Shown: positions 1 to 10,854 of the stretch, piece by piece | How positions within the stretch are numbered: position 1 is the first letter of the stretch | Layout: each line of letters starts with the position of its first letter | Origin: Chara braunii | Lineage: Eukaryota; Streptophyta; Charophyceae; Charales; Characeae | Length of the DNA stretch: 34,960 nucleotides | Assembly (NCBI GenBank): GCA_003427395.1 | Contig: BFEA01000362.1 | Coordinates: 1,410,250-1,445,209 of the forward strand | Reading direction: 5' to 3' | The notes under the pieces: generated by a model | The model's database searches: none | What the model saw: only the letters and a program-made list of their open reading frames with translations | What the model was told of the DNA's origin: nothing | Translations under genes and position numbers: made by a program

Positions 1-650
1 TCACGCGGCCGCAGCTGCGCATGGCCGCCTCTGAGGAAAATTCATAGCTAGGACCTCGTTGAGCACTTCCAGCATAGTTGGCCCCATTGCTTTCAGGCAA
101 GCCCTGTAGAATTCTACAGTAAGTCCATCCCTTCCATGACATTTCCCTAACGCCATCTCTTTTAGTGTCTGTTTTATTGATAACTGGTCTGTCCAAGGTC
201 AACCTTTGCATAGGAGATTAGGAACCGTCGTATCTTGTCACATATCGATTTCACCTGTCAGGTCAGTGTCTACGGTGTCCTCTTCTCTTCTGGTAGTTAG
301 GATATGTGCGTAGTACAACCTAGCGTACTCCAAAATACTTTACGGGGAGGTTGCTGGTGGTGCAGAAGAGTCGAAGGGGGGTCCAGTTGAACTACATGAT
401 GAAAGGACGTGCTAATGATCCCCTTCACCCTCAACATCTCTTCTCACCTGATCAGGATTAATCGGTCTCTTTTCTCTCTCTGTAGCCTATACCAACTCCG
501 AGATGGGGTGACTTTCCATCCTTCTTCATCCCTCCTGCACTGACTTTCGACACCTTTCCTTTTCTTGGGACTGGTCCCGAGCCAGGATTCTGGAATAGAC
601 GTTACCCATTCCTGAGATGATGGTCAAGTGAAATCTTCTTTTGCGGATGG

Positions 651-1479
651 TCAGGACTCCATCTGGTCTGCCACCCACTCTCTTACCCTCAGGACGTCAA
701 GATTTTGATAATTTAACTTGAAATAGCCCCTTCCTCTTTCCAAGGACTGATTTAACACTAGGTCCACCATCACTGGTTTATGATCTAACATTGGATGCAG
801 CATCTGTCTGACCTCAGTCACCCACTGCGCCAAACCTTCACTCACCATAAAATAATCCAACCTTCTTCTAGTTACATCCTCTCTCTCCTTCCGGATATTT
901 GAGTACCACGTGTATCCTAGGTCGTCTGGGTTCAACGAGCAGAATGTATCAACCAGTCCACGTTCTTGCAGAAACTCGAACAGGTTGATAAAGTATTTCC
1001 TTCCCATCGAGCGCAAGACTTCGTCTCTGCGCATCACCTCGTCCAAAGAGAGATTTCAGTCGCCTATGATGATCAGATTCTTCGGTACCGGTGTGATTGC
1101 TTATAGGTTCGAGAAAAGTTCCGCCCTTGGTACTGGATCTGATGGAGCATAAATCGTCATCACTATCCATTCCTCCAGGCCTGTGTGAACCCATGCCCGT
1201 TTGTCCCATAGGTCAATCTCCGAGTCTACTACTTGTACTTGCATGTCCCGGTGTATTAAGATGCTGACCCCTCCCCTTGTACCTTGGGCTGGGGACCAAA
1301 CTTGTAGGCCATCCCACCACTTGGGCAGCTCATATATCTTTTCTTTCCCCAATTTCAACTCTTGAATGCAAAGGCCGTTAATTTTCTGTTGGAACATCCA
1401 AGTCTTCACCCACTTCTTTTTCTCTCTCCCTGACGGTCCGCTAATCCTCGGACATTCCAAGTACCGATCCTCACTTTAA
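651..1479 (-). pseudogene. LINE A ORF2 endonuclease domain (exonuclease-endonuclease-phosphatase fold), broken
   Basis: In LINEs this domain nicks target DNA to start target-primed reverse transcription. The reading begins near 1479 with VKVRIGTWNVRGL and continues through CIQELKLGKEK (the QE catalytic block), GGVSILIHRDM, MTIYAPSD and a GD-N-LSLDEV block. It ends with RRRLDYFMVS and DHKPVMVDL, equivalent to the terminal R-LDR and SDH-P-V motifs. Breaks: a 1-nt frameshift near 1415-1440 separates WNVRGL from the next block, and two in-frame stops interrupt the 1046-1140 interval. One stop falls where the family has Trp in GDWN and fits TGG to TGA. The family match is clear. The protein cannot be made as a whole. 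Confidence 0.75.
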
Positions 1480-2000
1480 CCATTAGCAGCTCCATCGTCT
1501 GCTTGGTCTTGGATGCGGGAAACAGCCGTATCATCTTCCCATCTCTGATTCATCTGAAATGGGGACCTTTGCATCGGGTTTGGTCTAACTGAACTGTGGG
1601 ACCTGCCAGATGGAGCGGGGGATCTCCAGCCTCCCACCAGCGCTTCGAAGAGGAAACTAAAGTTCAGATTCTGCTGTTCCGCCAGCGAGTCGTTCAATTG
1701 GAGAAGTACCAACACGAAGATTTGAGGTGGCAAAGCAATGACATCTAGCTCGTGGGAGTACTTTTTATGACCAACTCCAGGTTGAACCATCTGACCCCTG
1801 CCTGTGTGAGCAAATTCGTTGTCCCGGCCTCGATTCTCGCATCAATGATTGGGAAATAAAATTTCCCGCTTTTTCCTCCAGGTGGATGACCACATTTGCC
1901 ATCATCGATCTGCGCACAATACGAATAGGGAATTTGTCACCAAATAAGAGTTTAGTTTTAGAGATGATTTCCCCTGGGAGAGGAGTTTTGTTGACAAACC
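1480..2000 (-). other. Region upstream of the LINE A endonuclease, possible ORF1 end or linker
   Basis: A minus-strand open stretch (1790-1476) leads almost directly into the endonuclease start. It is Ser/Pro/Arg-rich and shows no catalytic motif. Further right (about 2000-1850) another minus-strand frame gives a mixed, partly hydrophobic segment. By position this would be the end of ORF1 and the ORF1-ORF2 linker of LINE A, but I see no zinc knuckle or DUF4283-like block here, so the assignment rests on context only. Confidence 0.35.
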
Positions 2001-2258
2001 ACTAGTACTTAGCCCATACATCGGCCGCGGGGCTTTCTTGTTAACGCGTCGTGATTTGTGGAGTTCGGCAAAGGCTTGGCATGACAATGGGGAAGGGAGC
2101 TGGTGGCCCCACGGAAAGGGAGCACAAGGACTAAAAGATGTCCTGGTGGTGTGTAATGTGGAAACGCGTGGGAGGGAAAGACAAAAAAGAAGAGGAATGC
2201 GAACGTGAGAAAAGAAACGGAGAGTCCTTTTTCTTTCCTTTTTTTTGGGGGGGAAGCA

Positions 2259-2293
<35 letters not shown>

Positions 2294-2329
2294 CCGTTTA
2301 TGATGAGTGTCTACCACCCCTTCCATCTT
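2001..2329. other. Noncoding stretch with purine-rich block and long poly-T
   Basis: There is no credible gene. A GA-rich stretch around 2170-2225 is followed by a poly-T tract at 2263-2293 with short interruptions on its left. The open frames here exist only because of the homopolymer (poly-Phe or poly-Lys). Read on the minus strand, the T tract is a poly-A that could be the tail of a retroposed sequence. Confidence 0.5.
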
Positions 2330-2790
2330 CAGGGCTTTACTGTAACGTTGCCACTTTCCAAAACGTATCTGGCTTCACTTTTGCGCCGTGGTGGATGAGT
2401 CGAAGTGCAATCACGGTCAGAGTTTGGTTTTCCTTTTCACCCTTTTTTCTTTTCTTTTTTCTTTTTTGAGAAGAAGATCCTTGGCAGTTTGTAATCTGAC
2501 TGCCCGTCGGATACGGGGAGCAGTCAATGCCTGCCAGCCCTTTCGGTTTCAGGGCTCAAGTGTAACGTTGCCACTCTCCAGAATGTATCTGGCTGCAATT
2601 TTGCGCCGGATTCAATGAATGTGAGGGCAATCACGTTCAGAGCTTGGTTTCCCTATTCACTTTTTTTTTTTCCATTTTTTGGAAGAAGATTCTTGACAGT
2701 TTATAATCTGACTCCGTGTGGGAGACGGTTAGCAACCTGCCAGCCAGCTTTTTCCAGTGTGTATCTGGCTTCACTTCTGGCGAGGCTTGT
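2330..2790. repeat. Tandem repeat, 220-bp unit, about 2.2 copies
   Basis: The phrase CAGGGCT...TGTAACGTTGCCACT starts at 2330 and again at 2550. The phrase GTATCTGGCT recurs at 2365, 2585 and 2761. Each full unit continues through TTGCGCCG, CAATCACG, a poly-T tract, and GAAGAAGAT(C/T)CTTG(G/A)CAGTTT. The third copy lacks about 44 bp of the early part and is truncated. The units differ at many positions, so the array is old. Confidence 0.8.
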
Positions 2791-3600
2791 GGTGCTACCT
2801 GAGTGGAAACAAGAAAACGACGGTCTGTTTACGTTCCATCTGCTGGGAGCAGGTCCAGCATAAGGGGCAGTACCTGCTTAAAGCAACAAATGTCCCATAT
2901 TTTTTCCCTTTCTCTGCACGCTCCGTAAAAGTCGGCGCGCAAGGCATATTGAGGCTCGACTTCAATAGTTGGGCCAAGTACAACGGACTTTTGTCAGTGG
3001 ATTAAGGAGGTTTCTCCTTGTAGATCTTAGAGGGCTATTTTTTTCCCTTTGGGGTTGTGCTTAATGCGAACCTTTGTGGGGGGTGTAATTGCTAGGAATG
3101 GGACACTGGACGCGGTTTCCAATAGTGCTCTACAATTTATTTGGGCATTTGCCCCTGCACTTCCGGTCGAATTGTGAGACGGCAGGGAACTGTGAGCGCT
3201 ACGAAATAGTTGTCGTCTCTACGATACGACGTCGTCTTCGTCAACGCCCAGGTGACTGGGACGCCCCTCGTCTACTGTAGCTGGTCTACGGGGTTAGGAG
3301 TGCTCCACCTCTCCCCCTTCGAGGGAAGCAATTGCTCAACAGTGAACTGGGTGAAAGTCTTCCAAAGAGGGCTCATAGTTTTCCGTAGTCCGACCGTTCT
3401 CATGCTGATGTGCGAACTGAACGAAGAAGCATAGTCAATCTTACACAGCGCGGCGTTTTGAGGTTCCTGTGGGTAAGCAGTCGCTTTACTGGTGCGGCTT
3501 GAGTATTATGAAATTGTTCTTAATTTATTGAGGCCTTATATATATAATTATTATAAATGGTGTTGGAGATTGGTTTGTACCTAACCTGACTTCTAATCGA
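2791..3600. other. Intergenic DNA, nothing recognised
   Basis: This is a mixed-composition stretch with short, unrelated open frames, none with a recognisable motif. The last 100 bases become AT-rich (TATATATAATTATTATAAAT near 3539-3558) immediately before LINE B and may belong to its 5' untranslated region. Confidence 0.4.
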
Positions 3601-3630
3601 ACCCTATCGCAAAATTTACAATCAAGGGTC

Positions 3631-5169
3631 ATGGATACAAAACCGAATCTTCCTAACTTATATGAGGCAAGAGCATCCAATTCGGATCCGACAACGAATC
3701 GAAATTACACAACTGAAGAAAAAACTTACATTAAAGAATTGTTGGACGCGTGCTTTCACGATGGTCTCCTCCCCTCAAGACTCTGTATCCGGACGACTGA
3801 ACTGGGAGAAGACTTTGCTCGGTTGGATCAAGATGAAGACTTTCCGGACGCACAAATGGAGTGGCTTAGAGACCACGCTGTTACGGTCTAGTATTATCAG
3901 GAAGCGAAAAACCTATTTAACGATATTAAAAAACAATTCATTGGAGTTTACGAGACCTCCTAGTATGATAACGTGGATATCGATCTAAACACGAAACGAG
4001 GTCGATATCAAAATGAGGGAAAAAATATTGCCACGTACGTGGCAAGTACCAAGGAGATTCCAGACTGGTTGAAACAAGAGGGCGGTGTGACATTAGAGCT
4101 GAAGGGCAAATCGTATGATATCTCCTTCTTACCATGGATGGACCTGACGGAGATGAAATTCTTCAAAAATACCGGGAAACCCAAGAGATTCTGGGTATGT
4201 TGCCTGAACGTTCCTTTGCAACTTATGGCAACTCTTGACATGGTGGTGGAGCGAAATTTTGAGAAGGTTGTTAAATTGCACCTGTTTGAAGAATTCTCCG
4301 ATGAGCCGGAGTTGGGTAACGTTCATTTTGATCTGGACCCGCTGGTTGAACAGCGTGTAAAAAGGAAAATAATTGTGGGTATTCCAAAAAAAGAGGAATA
4401 CCACATTGAGGTAATATCTGCGGCCACACCATGGTGCAATACCTGTCGTATGCACAATCACAAAAAAATGGATGCTTATTGCTTGGCGAAGGAATCGGAT
4501 CCGTTTGCAGATCCTCCTACGAAAGAGTCTCTCCCACTCTCCCCCTTCTTTGTATTTGTGTCATTGGGACAGACAGTACCGATATCAGGATTGAACAAAT
4601 ATCATAAACGAGCCGGTGGGAAAGCAAGGGGAGTTGTGCAGAGCTCATCAGTAGGGATTTCCGCGAACAAAAATGACCCAAAGGAACCTACGAAAGGGAA
4701 GCAACATAGAATAGCGAAAGGAAAATGACCTGTTAGTAAGTCAAGAAAAACGTCTCGGGCGAGCAAGTCATCCACAGGACAGAAGAGCGATTCGAAGAAT
4801 CCTATACCTTCCTTATGAGGAACATCTGAGAAGTTGGAGAATTCTGATACAATCGAGGAAGAACACGAAAGTCCTGTGAGCAAAATAAACATTGACTCAA
4901 TAGATGCAAATGCATATAGAGCTCTTGAGGATCTGGGACGGGGCAGTAGAGCTACAACCACTAAAGGTCTTAGCTCATCCCCTCAAAAGAAGTCCCGTAT
5001 CATGTTGAAATCAGGGTCATGATAACACTTTAGGAAAGAGACAGATGAATCCAGGTCCAGTTTAAGCAGAGATACAAGAACGGAATCGTCGGAAAAAGGG
5101 GGGTCCTATCGAAAAACCTTTGCTGCTTTGTCAGTAGGGGGATCATTCCGTTCGCTCATAAAGGAGTAG
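3631..5169 (+). pseudogene. LINE B ORF1 (DUF4283-like RNA-binding protein with CCHC-like finger)
   Basis: ORF1 proteins of plant LINEs bind the element RNA and form the ribonucleoprotein used for retrotransposition. The frame opens at ATG 3631 and stays in one frame to TAG 5167 (about 512 codons). It is interrupted by stops at 3889, 3961, 4726, 4816 and 5020. Residues encoded at about 4100-4470 match the plant LINE ORF1 pattern: RFWVCCLNVPLQL, then V.LHLFEEFSDEPELG, then KRKIIVGIPKKEEYHIEV. A cysteine-histidine finger follows with spacing C-x2-C-x4-H-x6-C (WCNTCRMHNHKKMDAYC). The C-terminus is Lys/Ser-rich. The stops at 4726 and 4816 are TGA codons compatible with mutated CGA. Confidence 0.7.
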
Positions 5170-5177
5170 ATGACTCA

Positions 5178-5753
5178 GTGGCTATTCCTCGTCTCCTGGT
5201 CCCTATTATCTTAGTGGCAGAAGAAAATCAGGTGGCAGAAGAAAATCAGGTGATTTTTCTGACAAGGAGAAATGAAAGTGGAGCAGTATCCATTTCTTCT
5301 ACCCCACTTTACATGAATGACTGTTTGACTAAGTCATTTATTCATCGGAAGGTGAAGGGAATGGTGCATGAAGGACTTTCGATCCAGATGATTCCAAATT
5401 TGAATATTGGAATATACACGGTGGAGAGAAACAATGAGCCGGATGCCCGGCTGTACGTGGCCTGTATGAAAGGGAAAGTCGACGACACCCAAATCTTGAA
5501 AATGGAACAGGCAGGTTTTACGTGGACACCCTTGATTCATCTATTTTCCCCCAATAATGAAAGTTTGAATTGGATCAGCATCACTAAGGAGATCTCTGCT
5601 ACGGGGATTGCAGAATGGCTTCAAAACACGTCTCAAAAGAGAGTGCTCTTAGGGTCCCATTTTTTCAGTTACCTGCGCCTCCTATGGGACCTCACTGTTA
5701 ACAAAAGTGAGGGAAGCGCAGGGAAGGACCCCAAGATCAAACCCTTGATGTGA
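5178..5753 (+). CDS. Linker ORF between LINE B ORF1 and ORF2, unknown function (possibly the ORF1 C-terminus in a shifted frame)
   Basis: This is a 191-codon uninterrupted frame, notable in an element otherwise full of stops. It begins with GTG, and the first ATG in frame is at 5313, so it is more likely an ORF1 extension displaced by an indel than an independent gene. It contains an exact 18-bp duplication (GTGGCAGAAGAAAATCAG repeated at 5215-5250) encoding VAEENQ twice. I recognise no domain. The sequence is mixed hydrophilic with a W-T-P-L-I-H-L-F segment and no transmembrane stretch. It ends about 75 bp before the endonuclease start. Confidence 0.4.
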   Translation: MAIPRLLVPIILVAEENQVAEENQVIFLTRRNESGAVSISSTPLYMNDCLTKSFIHRKVKGMVHEGLSIQMIPNLNIGIYTVERNNEPDARLYVACMKGKVDDTQILKMEQAGFTWTPLIHLFSPNNESLNWISITKEISATGIAEWLQNTSQKRVLLGSHFFSYLRLLWDLTVNKSEGSAGKDPKIKPLM

Positions 5754-5829
5754 AACATGAACCGAATCCAAAAAACAGGCGGTGCTCCAGGGGTAAATGC
5801 CCCCAAAGCATGAAATTAATATCACTACC

Positions 5830-8800
5830 TAGAACGTCTGCGGTCTATGTGATACTGAAATTAAGAGGAAGAGAGAAAAACTTAAATTGTGGATGCATGA
5901 AAAGAAAATACATATAATGTGTCTGCAAGAAACTAAACTTGATAAGGAACGTATCGGGGCCACTAACTGGTGGAGTGGTCCTTAGTTTTGGTCACCAACC
6001 ACGAGGTATCTGTGGGGGAGTGGGCATCCTCTTCCACAAAGACATGAAAATTTGTGCAACAGATAGCATGATGGACTTATGGGGCCGCTGGGTTTGGGTG
6101 CAATTTATGTTTTTTGGGGAATTATGGACTGTAATGTCAGTATATGTGCTGGCTATATACAACGAAAGGCTTACCTTTTTGGCCGAATTTTCCGCAATTT
6201 TACCTGATAGTCCTAATTTACTGATAGTTACAGACTGAAATTCACTTTTAAATCCAAGTTTAGATTCGTTAAAATTAGAACCAATTCGAGCAGACGGACG
6301 ACTGTTGCATGCCATCATGCAATCACAACAATTGACAAATGCGTACTGAATATTGCATCGGTACGCTCAAGGATAAACTTGGCATGGTTCACAAGCTCCA
6401 CTAGTGAGGCGCAGGTTTGACTTCTTTCTAGTCAGAGAGACTCTCTAGGATAGGTGCCTGAGGATAAAAATTGGAACTGCCTCAATGTCTGATCACTACC
6501 CAGTAACAGTGGAGATGGACACACATGATCCCTCCAATGTTGGGAAAGCCCCATTTCGACTCAACACAAAATATTTGGGAGATGCAAATTTGTTGGAATG
6601 GGGGCATAAGCATTAGAATAAGTGGCAAGAGGCACTTCCCTTGTTCACCAACACAGAATCCTGGTTTGACAAAGACCTGAACATTATGAAGAACTACCTT
6701 GAGGTATTTTCAAGAATTAAGGCAGTGGAAAACAACCGCAGGGAACAAAATATGATTACCAGGGTTAAACATGCAGAGAGTCGATTTGGTAACCACCCAA
6801 TTTCATATGCCTACTGGACGGCGGTAAGGAAAAGAACGCTTATCGAGTTGGATAACTTAGAGGTTGTGAAACAAAAAAAGTGAAAAATGTGGCTTTACTG
6901 AAAATATATTATCACAAACGATAGACTCAACCGGGATACCTTCTGCACACTTATTTTAAGAAAGACCAAACCTTTGATTCGAGAATTGTCGCACCCCTTT
7001 TTGAGTTCGACACTTGTTAAATCTGACCCAGAGGGTATGTGTCAGTATGCTCAACTATACTTTGAGGATATCCTGACTTTTAGACGGCTAAATGACACTT
7101 TTCAGAAAGACCTGAGAGGAATTTCACAATTTTTTTCTAAATCTAAAATCCGTCTGCTAACTTCAAGGAGATTAGATTTGAACCGCTCTTTCACTAAGGA
7201 GGAACTCAGACACGATGTAGAACAAATGACTTCTGAAAAATGCCCAGGGTTTGACGGGCTCTCTGTGAAAATTTACTTTGCCTTGCGGTGAGCCTTGGGC
7301 CTAGTCCTAGTGGAAGTATATAATGATGTACTCAATTGGGGTTCCTTGTTCAAAGGGATGCACAAAGGGATTATAACATTGCAGCTCTACAAAAAAGGAG
7401 ATAAGATGGACATTAGAAATTAGAGACCAATTTCTTTGCTGAATGTTTCTTATAAAATCATAGTAAAATCCTTCGCGTTGAGACTAACGAAATACTTACC
7501 TGATTTGGTAACACCGGATCAGGGGGCCTTTGTAAAACATTGTTCTATAATGGATAATATAGCCGCAACCATTCAAGCACTAAAAGTGATAGCCCAAAAA
7601 AACAGAAATGTGGTCATTTTCCTAATAGACATGGAGAAGGTCTACGATAAAGTGGGTTGGGTATTTATTGGTACAACACTTCTACATATGGGTTTTGGCC
7701 CGAATTTCTGTAGGTGGGTGTAAGTAATGTACTCGACGTCTACAGCGATGGTACTGGTGAATAACCATCTCTCTCAGAAATTTAACCTGTCTCGGTCACT
7801 GAGGCAAGGGTGCCCCCTAGCCCCCTTGCTTTTTGTGATACACCTTGAAGTTTTGCTAGATAATATTAGACAAAAAAAGCAGATCAAAGGATTGGAACTT
7901 CATAACAATTATGAATGGAAAGGTTGAGCATTGACTGATGATCTGACAATAACCTGCAAAAATGAATAAAATTCTTTGTTGTATATTCGCAAACTATTAA
8001 ATGAATATTTTGTACTATCTGAGACCTCAATAAATTTGAACAAATCAGTTTTCTTTTTGCCCGCACAATTTCTACTTCAACTGGATTGGGGTATGAGACG
8101 TATACCTACAAAGACTTCAGATCGCTATTTAGGGGTGCACGTTTCACTCTCTGACAACTCGGAGTTACAAGACCAACTGTTGGTTGAGAAAGTTTGTCAA
8201 ATAATTGATGAATGGGATTACACGCGACATCTGTCAATATTGGGTCGTGCTTTGGTGCTTACTTCCTCGACTTTTTTCATCTTATGTTACCTTCTTCAAG
8301 GTCATAGGTAGGGAGACCGGGTGTATAGACAGATAACACAAGCGGTTATCGAGTAGCTGAAAATTGAGGAATGAAAATTCTGAGGTGAGAGTTTTTGGCA
8401 GTCTAAAAATCCTAAATGGTCCTCAAGTGGTGAAAGGTCCGAAGATGTTGTTTAGGCAGGCTGCATCCTGAAGTGGTGAAGGGTGTCCTGAAGTGGTTAA
8501 GTGAGAGTTTTGGGCAGTCTGAAAATCCTGAATGGTCCTGAAGTGGTGAAAGNTGCATCCTGAAGTGGTGAAGGGTGTCCTGAAGTGGTTAAGTGAGAGT
8601 TTTGGGCAGTCTGAAAATCCTGAATGGTCCTGAAGTGGTGAAAGGTCCGAGGACCATGAAAACCACCCTTCACCACTTGAGGATGCAGCCTGCCTAAACA
8701 GGTGGTTTTCAGGGTGTTTAGAGTTTTCACCACTTCAGGACCATTCAGGATTTTCAAACTTGAATGGTCCTGAAGTGGTGAAAAGTCCGAAGACCCTGAA

Positions 8801-9400
8801 AACCACCTGTTTAGGCAGGCTACATCCTAAAGTGGTGAAGGGTGTCCTGAAGTGGTGATGAAAAATACGACTGCTGTTAACCTTCTCTCGCAGATAAGGA
8901 ACAAAGTCTCTAAATTTTTTCGGAAACCTTAGGCGATAGAGGAAGAGGGTTTTCATTCTAAAGTAGTCTGGGATTCGGTGTCCTTTCCTAGGGAAGAAGG
9001 GGGATTGGGGATATTGGACCCTAAACGGCAAAATACTGCACTTTTGGCAAAATGGCCGATTAAAGCCATCTTGGCGGACGTTAAACATGCATGGATCTGG
9101 CTTGCGGAGTACATACTCGGTAAAGAATGGAATCTGGTTAATCCAGAAGATGTTTGAGGCTGTACTTTTATCAAATCCTATAGCTAAAAACGTTCTAAAT
9201 CTAGATTTTGGAAGGATATTTTGTTTGCCTGGTCCAAGATCTTGCCTACCACTCTCAGACTGGTTCATCCGGAATCCTTGGAAGAAGTTCTTATTTGAAA
9301 ATCCTTTGTTGTGTGGTCCAGACGACTCTCCCTTCTCAGCCCATGATTCTCCTGGTTGTTTTGGAAAGGCTTGGGTCGAGAGAGGTATAATTTATTTAAG
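5830..9400 (+). pseudogene. LINE B ORF2: endonuclease, reverse transcriptase and C-terminal region, multiply broken
   Basis: ORF2 nicks DNA and copies the element RNA. Endonuclease: NVCGL at 5833 (preceding Trp replaced by TAG), MCLQETKLDKE, GGVGILFHKDM, MSVYVLA, VTD-N (TGA at 6236), and SDHYPVTVEM near 6490. RT: EKCPGFDGLS near 7240, N-RPISLLN near 7420 (Trp replaced by TAG), IDMEKVYDKV near 7630 (first catalytic Asp block), SLRQGCPLAPLLF near 7800, and a LTDDL active-site box near 7935 where the family normally has ADD. The C-terminal part shows VVWDSV, REEGGLGILD and W-N-LVNPE, typical of plant LINEs. A frameshift lies near 5960-5990, and stops also occur at 7289, 7721 and 7925. A repeat insertion splits the frame at about 8375-8875. 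Confidence 0.8.
8375..8875. repeat. Foldback/tandem repeat inserted in LINE B ORF2
   Basis: The phrase TGAGAGTTTTGGGCAGTCTG and its continuation AATGGTCCTGAAGTGGTGAA occurs three times in direct orientation (starting near 8387, 8502 and 8593). It is followed by a large palindrome. The left arm (about 8664-8750) carries CACCACTTCAGGACCATTCA and CCTGCCTAAACAGGTGGTTT. The right arm (about 8760-8845) carries the reverse complements, with only a few bases between arms. LINE coding sequence resumes on the right. An ambiguous base (n) sits at 8553 exactly at a repeat junction, so copy number may be misassembled. Confidence 0.8.
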
Positions 9401-9403
9401 GGG

Positions 9404-9545
9404 TAACTAGGGCGCAGTCACGAAAGCAGTTTGTAAATGCATTTCGAACTGCCGTTTTGGAGTCCAGTCCGGTCACAAGTTTCAACTGCAGTCAAAACTC
9501 TCTACATGCACAACAGTCGCAAGGCCGAAACCAACCCCTAGAGGG
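9404..9545 (+). repeat. Dispersed repeat copy 1 (AACTAGGGCGC family)
   Basis: It starts AACTAGGGCGCAGT, contains CCGTTTTGGAGTCCAGTCC at about 9452-9470 and CAACTGCAGTC further on. A second, diverged copy begins near 10855 with the same order and nearly the same spacing. The two copies bracket LINE C. Confidence 0.65.
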
Positions 9546-9556
9546 GAGCAGGCCTC

Positions 9557-10850
9557 TCATTCTCCATGTTTCAGCAACCACCAGAGAAAGTGAAAGGTGC
9601 CACCAGATTTCAAAAGAACCAGCTGCCCATTTAAACTCCATGTCCTTGAAAACCAGCCAGCTGATCTACCCCCGAGTTTCCTACTCGTTCGTCTCCTCCA
9701 ATCTGCAATAATAGTATGTCTAATCTCTGCCTTTACTTCGTTTATAATGGCTGCCTGCGAAAGGTGTGAGTTCCTAAGCACTTGGTCGTTGTGGTCTGCC
9801 CAGATAACTGCAAAGATAATACCCCTAATCACCTGGGCTACATACCCCCACCCCGCTGTTGCGGGCAAGGACCCTGGCAAGATGCTCGACAGAATCCAAC
9901 TTTCATTCCATGAAAAAATATATTTTGTGATCTGCTTCCACCACTGCTCCTACCAGGTCCATACCCTTCTTGACAGGGGGCACGCATACCACAAGTGGTT
10001 CGTAGATTCCCATGCCCAGTTGCAACGAGTACATGTAGTAGAGATCTCCATTCCTCTTGAATGCAGCCACATTATCGAAGTCGTAACCAATAAAGAATGT
10101 AGAGCTAAAATACAGGCATGTTTCTGAGATGGCAAGGCCTTCAACTGCTTCCAATGTTTCTGCAGATCCTTCCTTGCTACGGTGGGTAGCGACTGTTCCT
10201 CCCTTCTCTTCACTATTATATCCATTGGCTTCTTTCTAGATTTCTGTTTTAAGAGATCCACCCCTCTCTTAGTGGAATATCCACCCAGACCTATAACTTT
10301 CTGATAACTTTCCAGGCCTTCTGATCTATCCAACCCTTCGAACCGGGGTGCACGGCCATCTCCAGCAGGGGTTTCCCTTTTGCTACCAGTTTTACCTCCG
10401 GATAAATATCTGCGTTTCTCTGTGCATTTGCCTCGGGGACCCCACTTTTAACACAGATTTCTCTTAATACTGGAGTGGTATCCGACAATGAAGCCGCCAA
10501 TCTCTTTTCCTTAAAACTTAACAATCTTGTAATAGAAGTAGTTGGTGTTCCTGTCCATACCTCCACCTCGTTACCACCGCCATCTTCATGTCGAAGCACA
10601 TTCCAGAATTCATACAACTGCTGCTATTGCTGTTGCCCATAATGCAGGTCCTGCTGCTGATAAACCCTCCACTTTAAGCCAACAGATTCCAGTTGTCTGA
10701 CAATAAAGCAGATGAGTCCATTTTGGAGGAAGTGCCTTTCGAATATCCGCAACGTGTTCTTTTACGTTGCACAAATACCTGAGCTGGTTTCTAATAAATG
10801 TCTCCGACCTCCATTCTCTGAGCTCCTTATCCCACAAGTCTTTTAAAGAA
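9557..10850 (-). pseudogene. LINE C ORF2 C-terminal part (zf-RVT tail), minus strand
   Basis: Read from about 10840 leftwards, the minus strand encodes LWDKELREW, RYLCNVKEH and LPPKWTHLLY. After a disturbed middle it gives the zf-RVT zinc-binding signature, C-T-R-C followed by ES-NHLWYACPLSRRVW (about 10020-9950). It then gives a segment with the ADHNDQVLRNS pattern (9880-9750) that follows this domain in plant LINEs. The domain lies at the end of ORF2 and probably binds nucleic acid. Frames change at least three times (pieces at 10837-10610, 10617-10291, 10333-9950 and 9880-9557), so the copy is dead. It faces LINE B tail to tail. The left end has no clear poly-A. Confidence 0.7.
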
Positions 10851-10854
10851 AGAG

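Larger units (their letters stand above)
1..2000 (-). mobile_element. LINE A, 5' half of an L1-type non-LTR retrotransposon (minus strand, continues off the left edge)
   Basis: Read on the minus strand, this stretch gives in order a region before the endonuclease (about 2000-1480), an apurinic-type endonuclease domain (1479-651) and the N-terminal part of a reverse transcriptase (about 200-1). The endonuclease opens with the TWNVRGL signature. The RT start shows a KCHGRDGL motif, equivalent to the K-x-P-G-x-D-G-L block of L1-type RTs, followed by VEFY. The catalytic half of the RT lies outside the window. The right limit is approximate because no terminal repeat is visible. It is related to but distinct from LINE B: both share a WW..G..FWSP / GGV.IL.H.DM / DLW pattern in the endonuclease. 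Confidence 0.8.
3600..9404 (+). mobile_element. LINE B, nearly full-length L1-type non-LTR retrotransposon, inactive
   Basis: Order on the plus strand: ORF1 with a DUF4283-like domain and a CCHC-type finger (3631-5169), a linker ORF (5178-5753), endonuclease (5830-6520), reverse transcriptase (about 6974-8311), then, after an inserted repeat, the RT C-terminal region (about 8930-9400). All RT pieces and the C-terminal piece read in the same frame (frame 2), which supports a single ORF2. The 5' limit is placed in AT-rich DNA just before the ORF1 start, and the 3' limit where similarity to the repeat at 10855 begins. Neither end has a verified target-site duplication. Many stops make the copy inactive. 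Confidence 0.85.

Noticed and set aside
2009-2326. Lys-rich minus-strand ORF across poly-T
   Set aside because: Homopolymer artefact with no motif.
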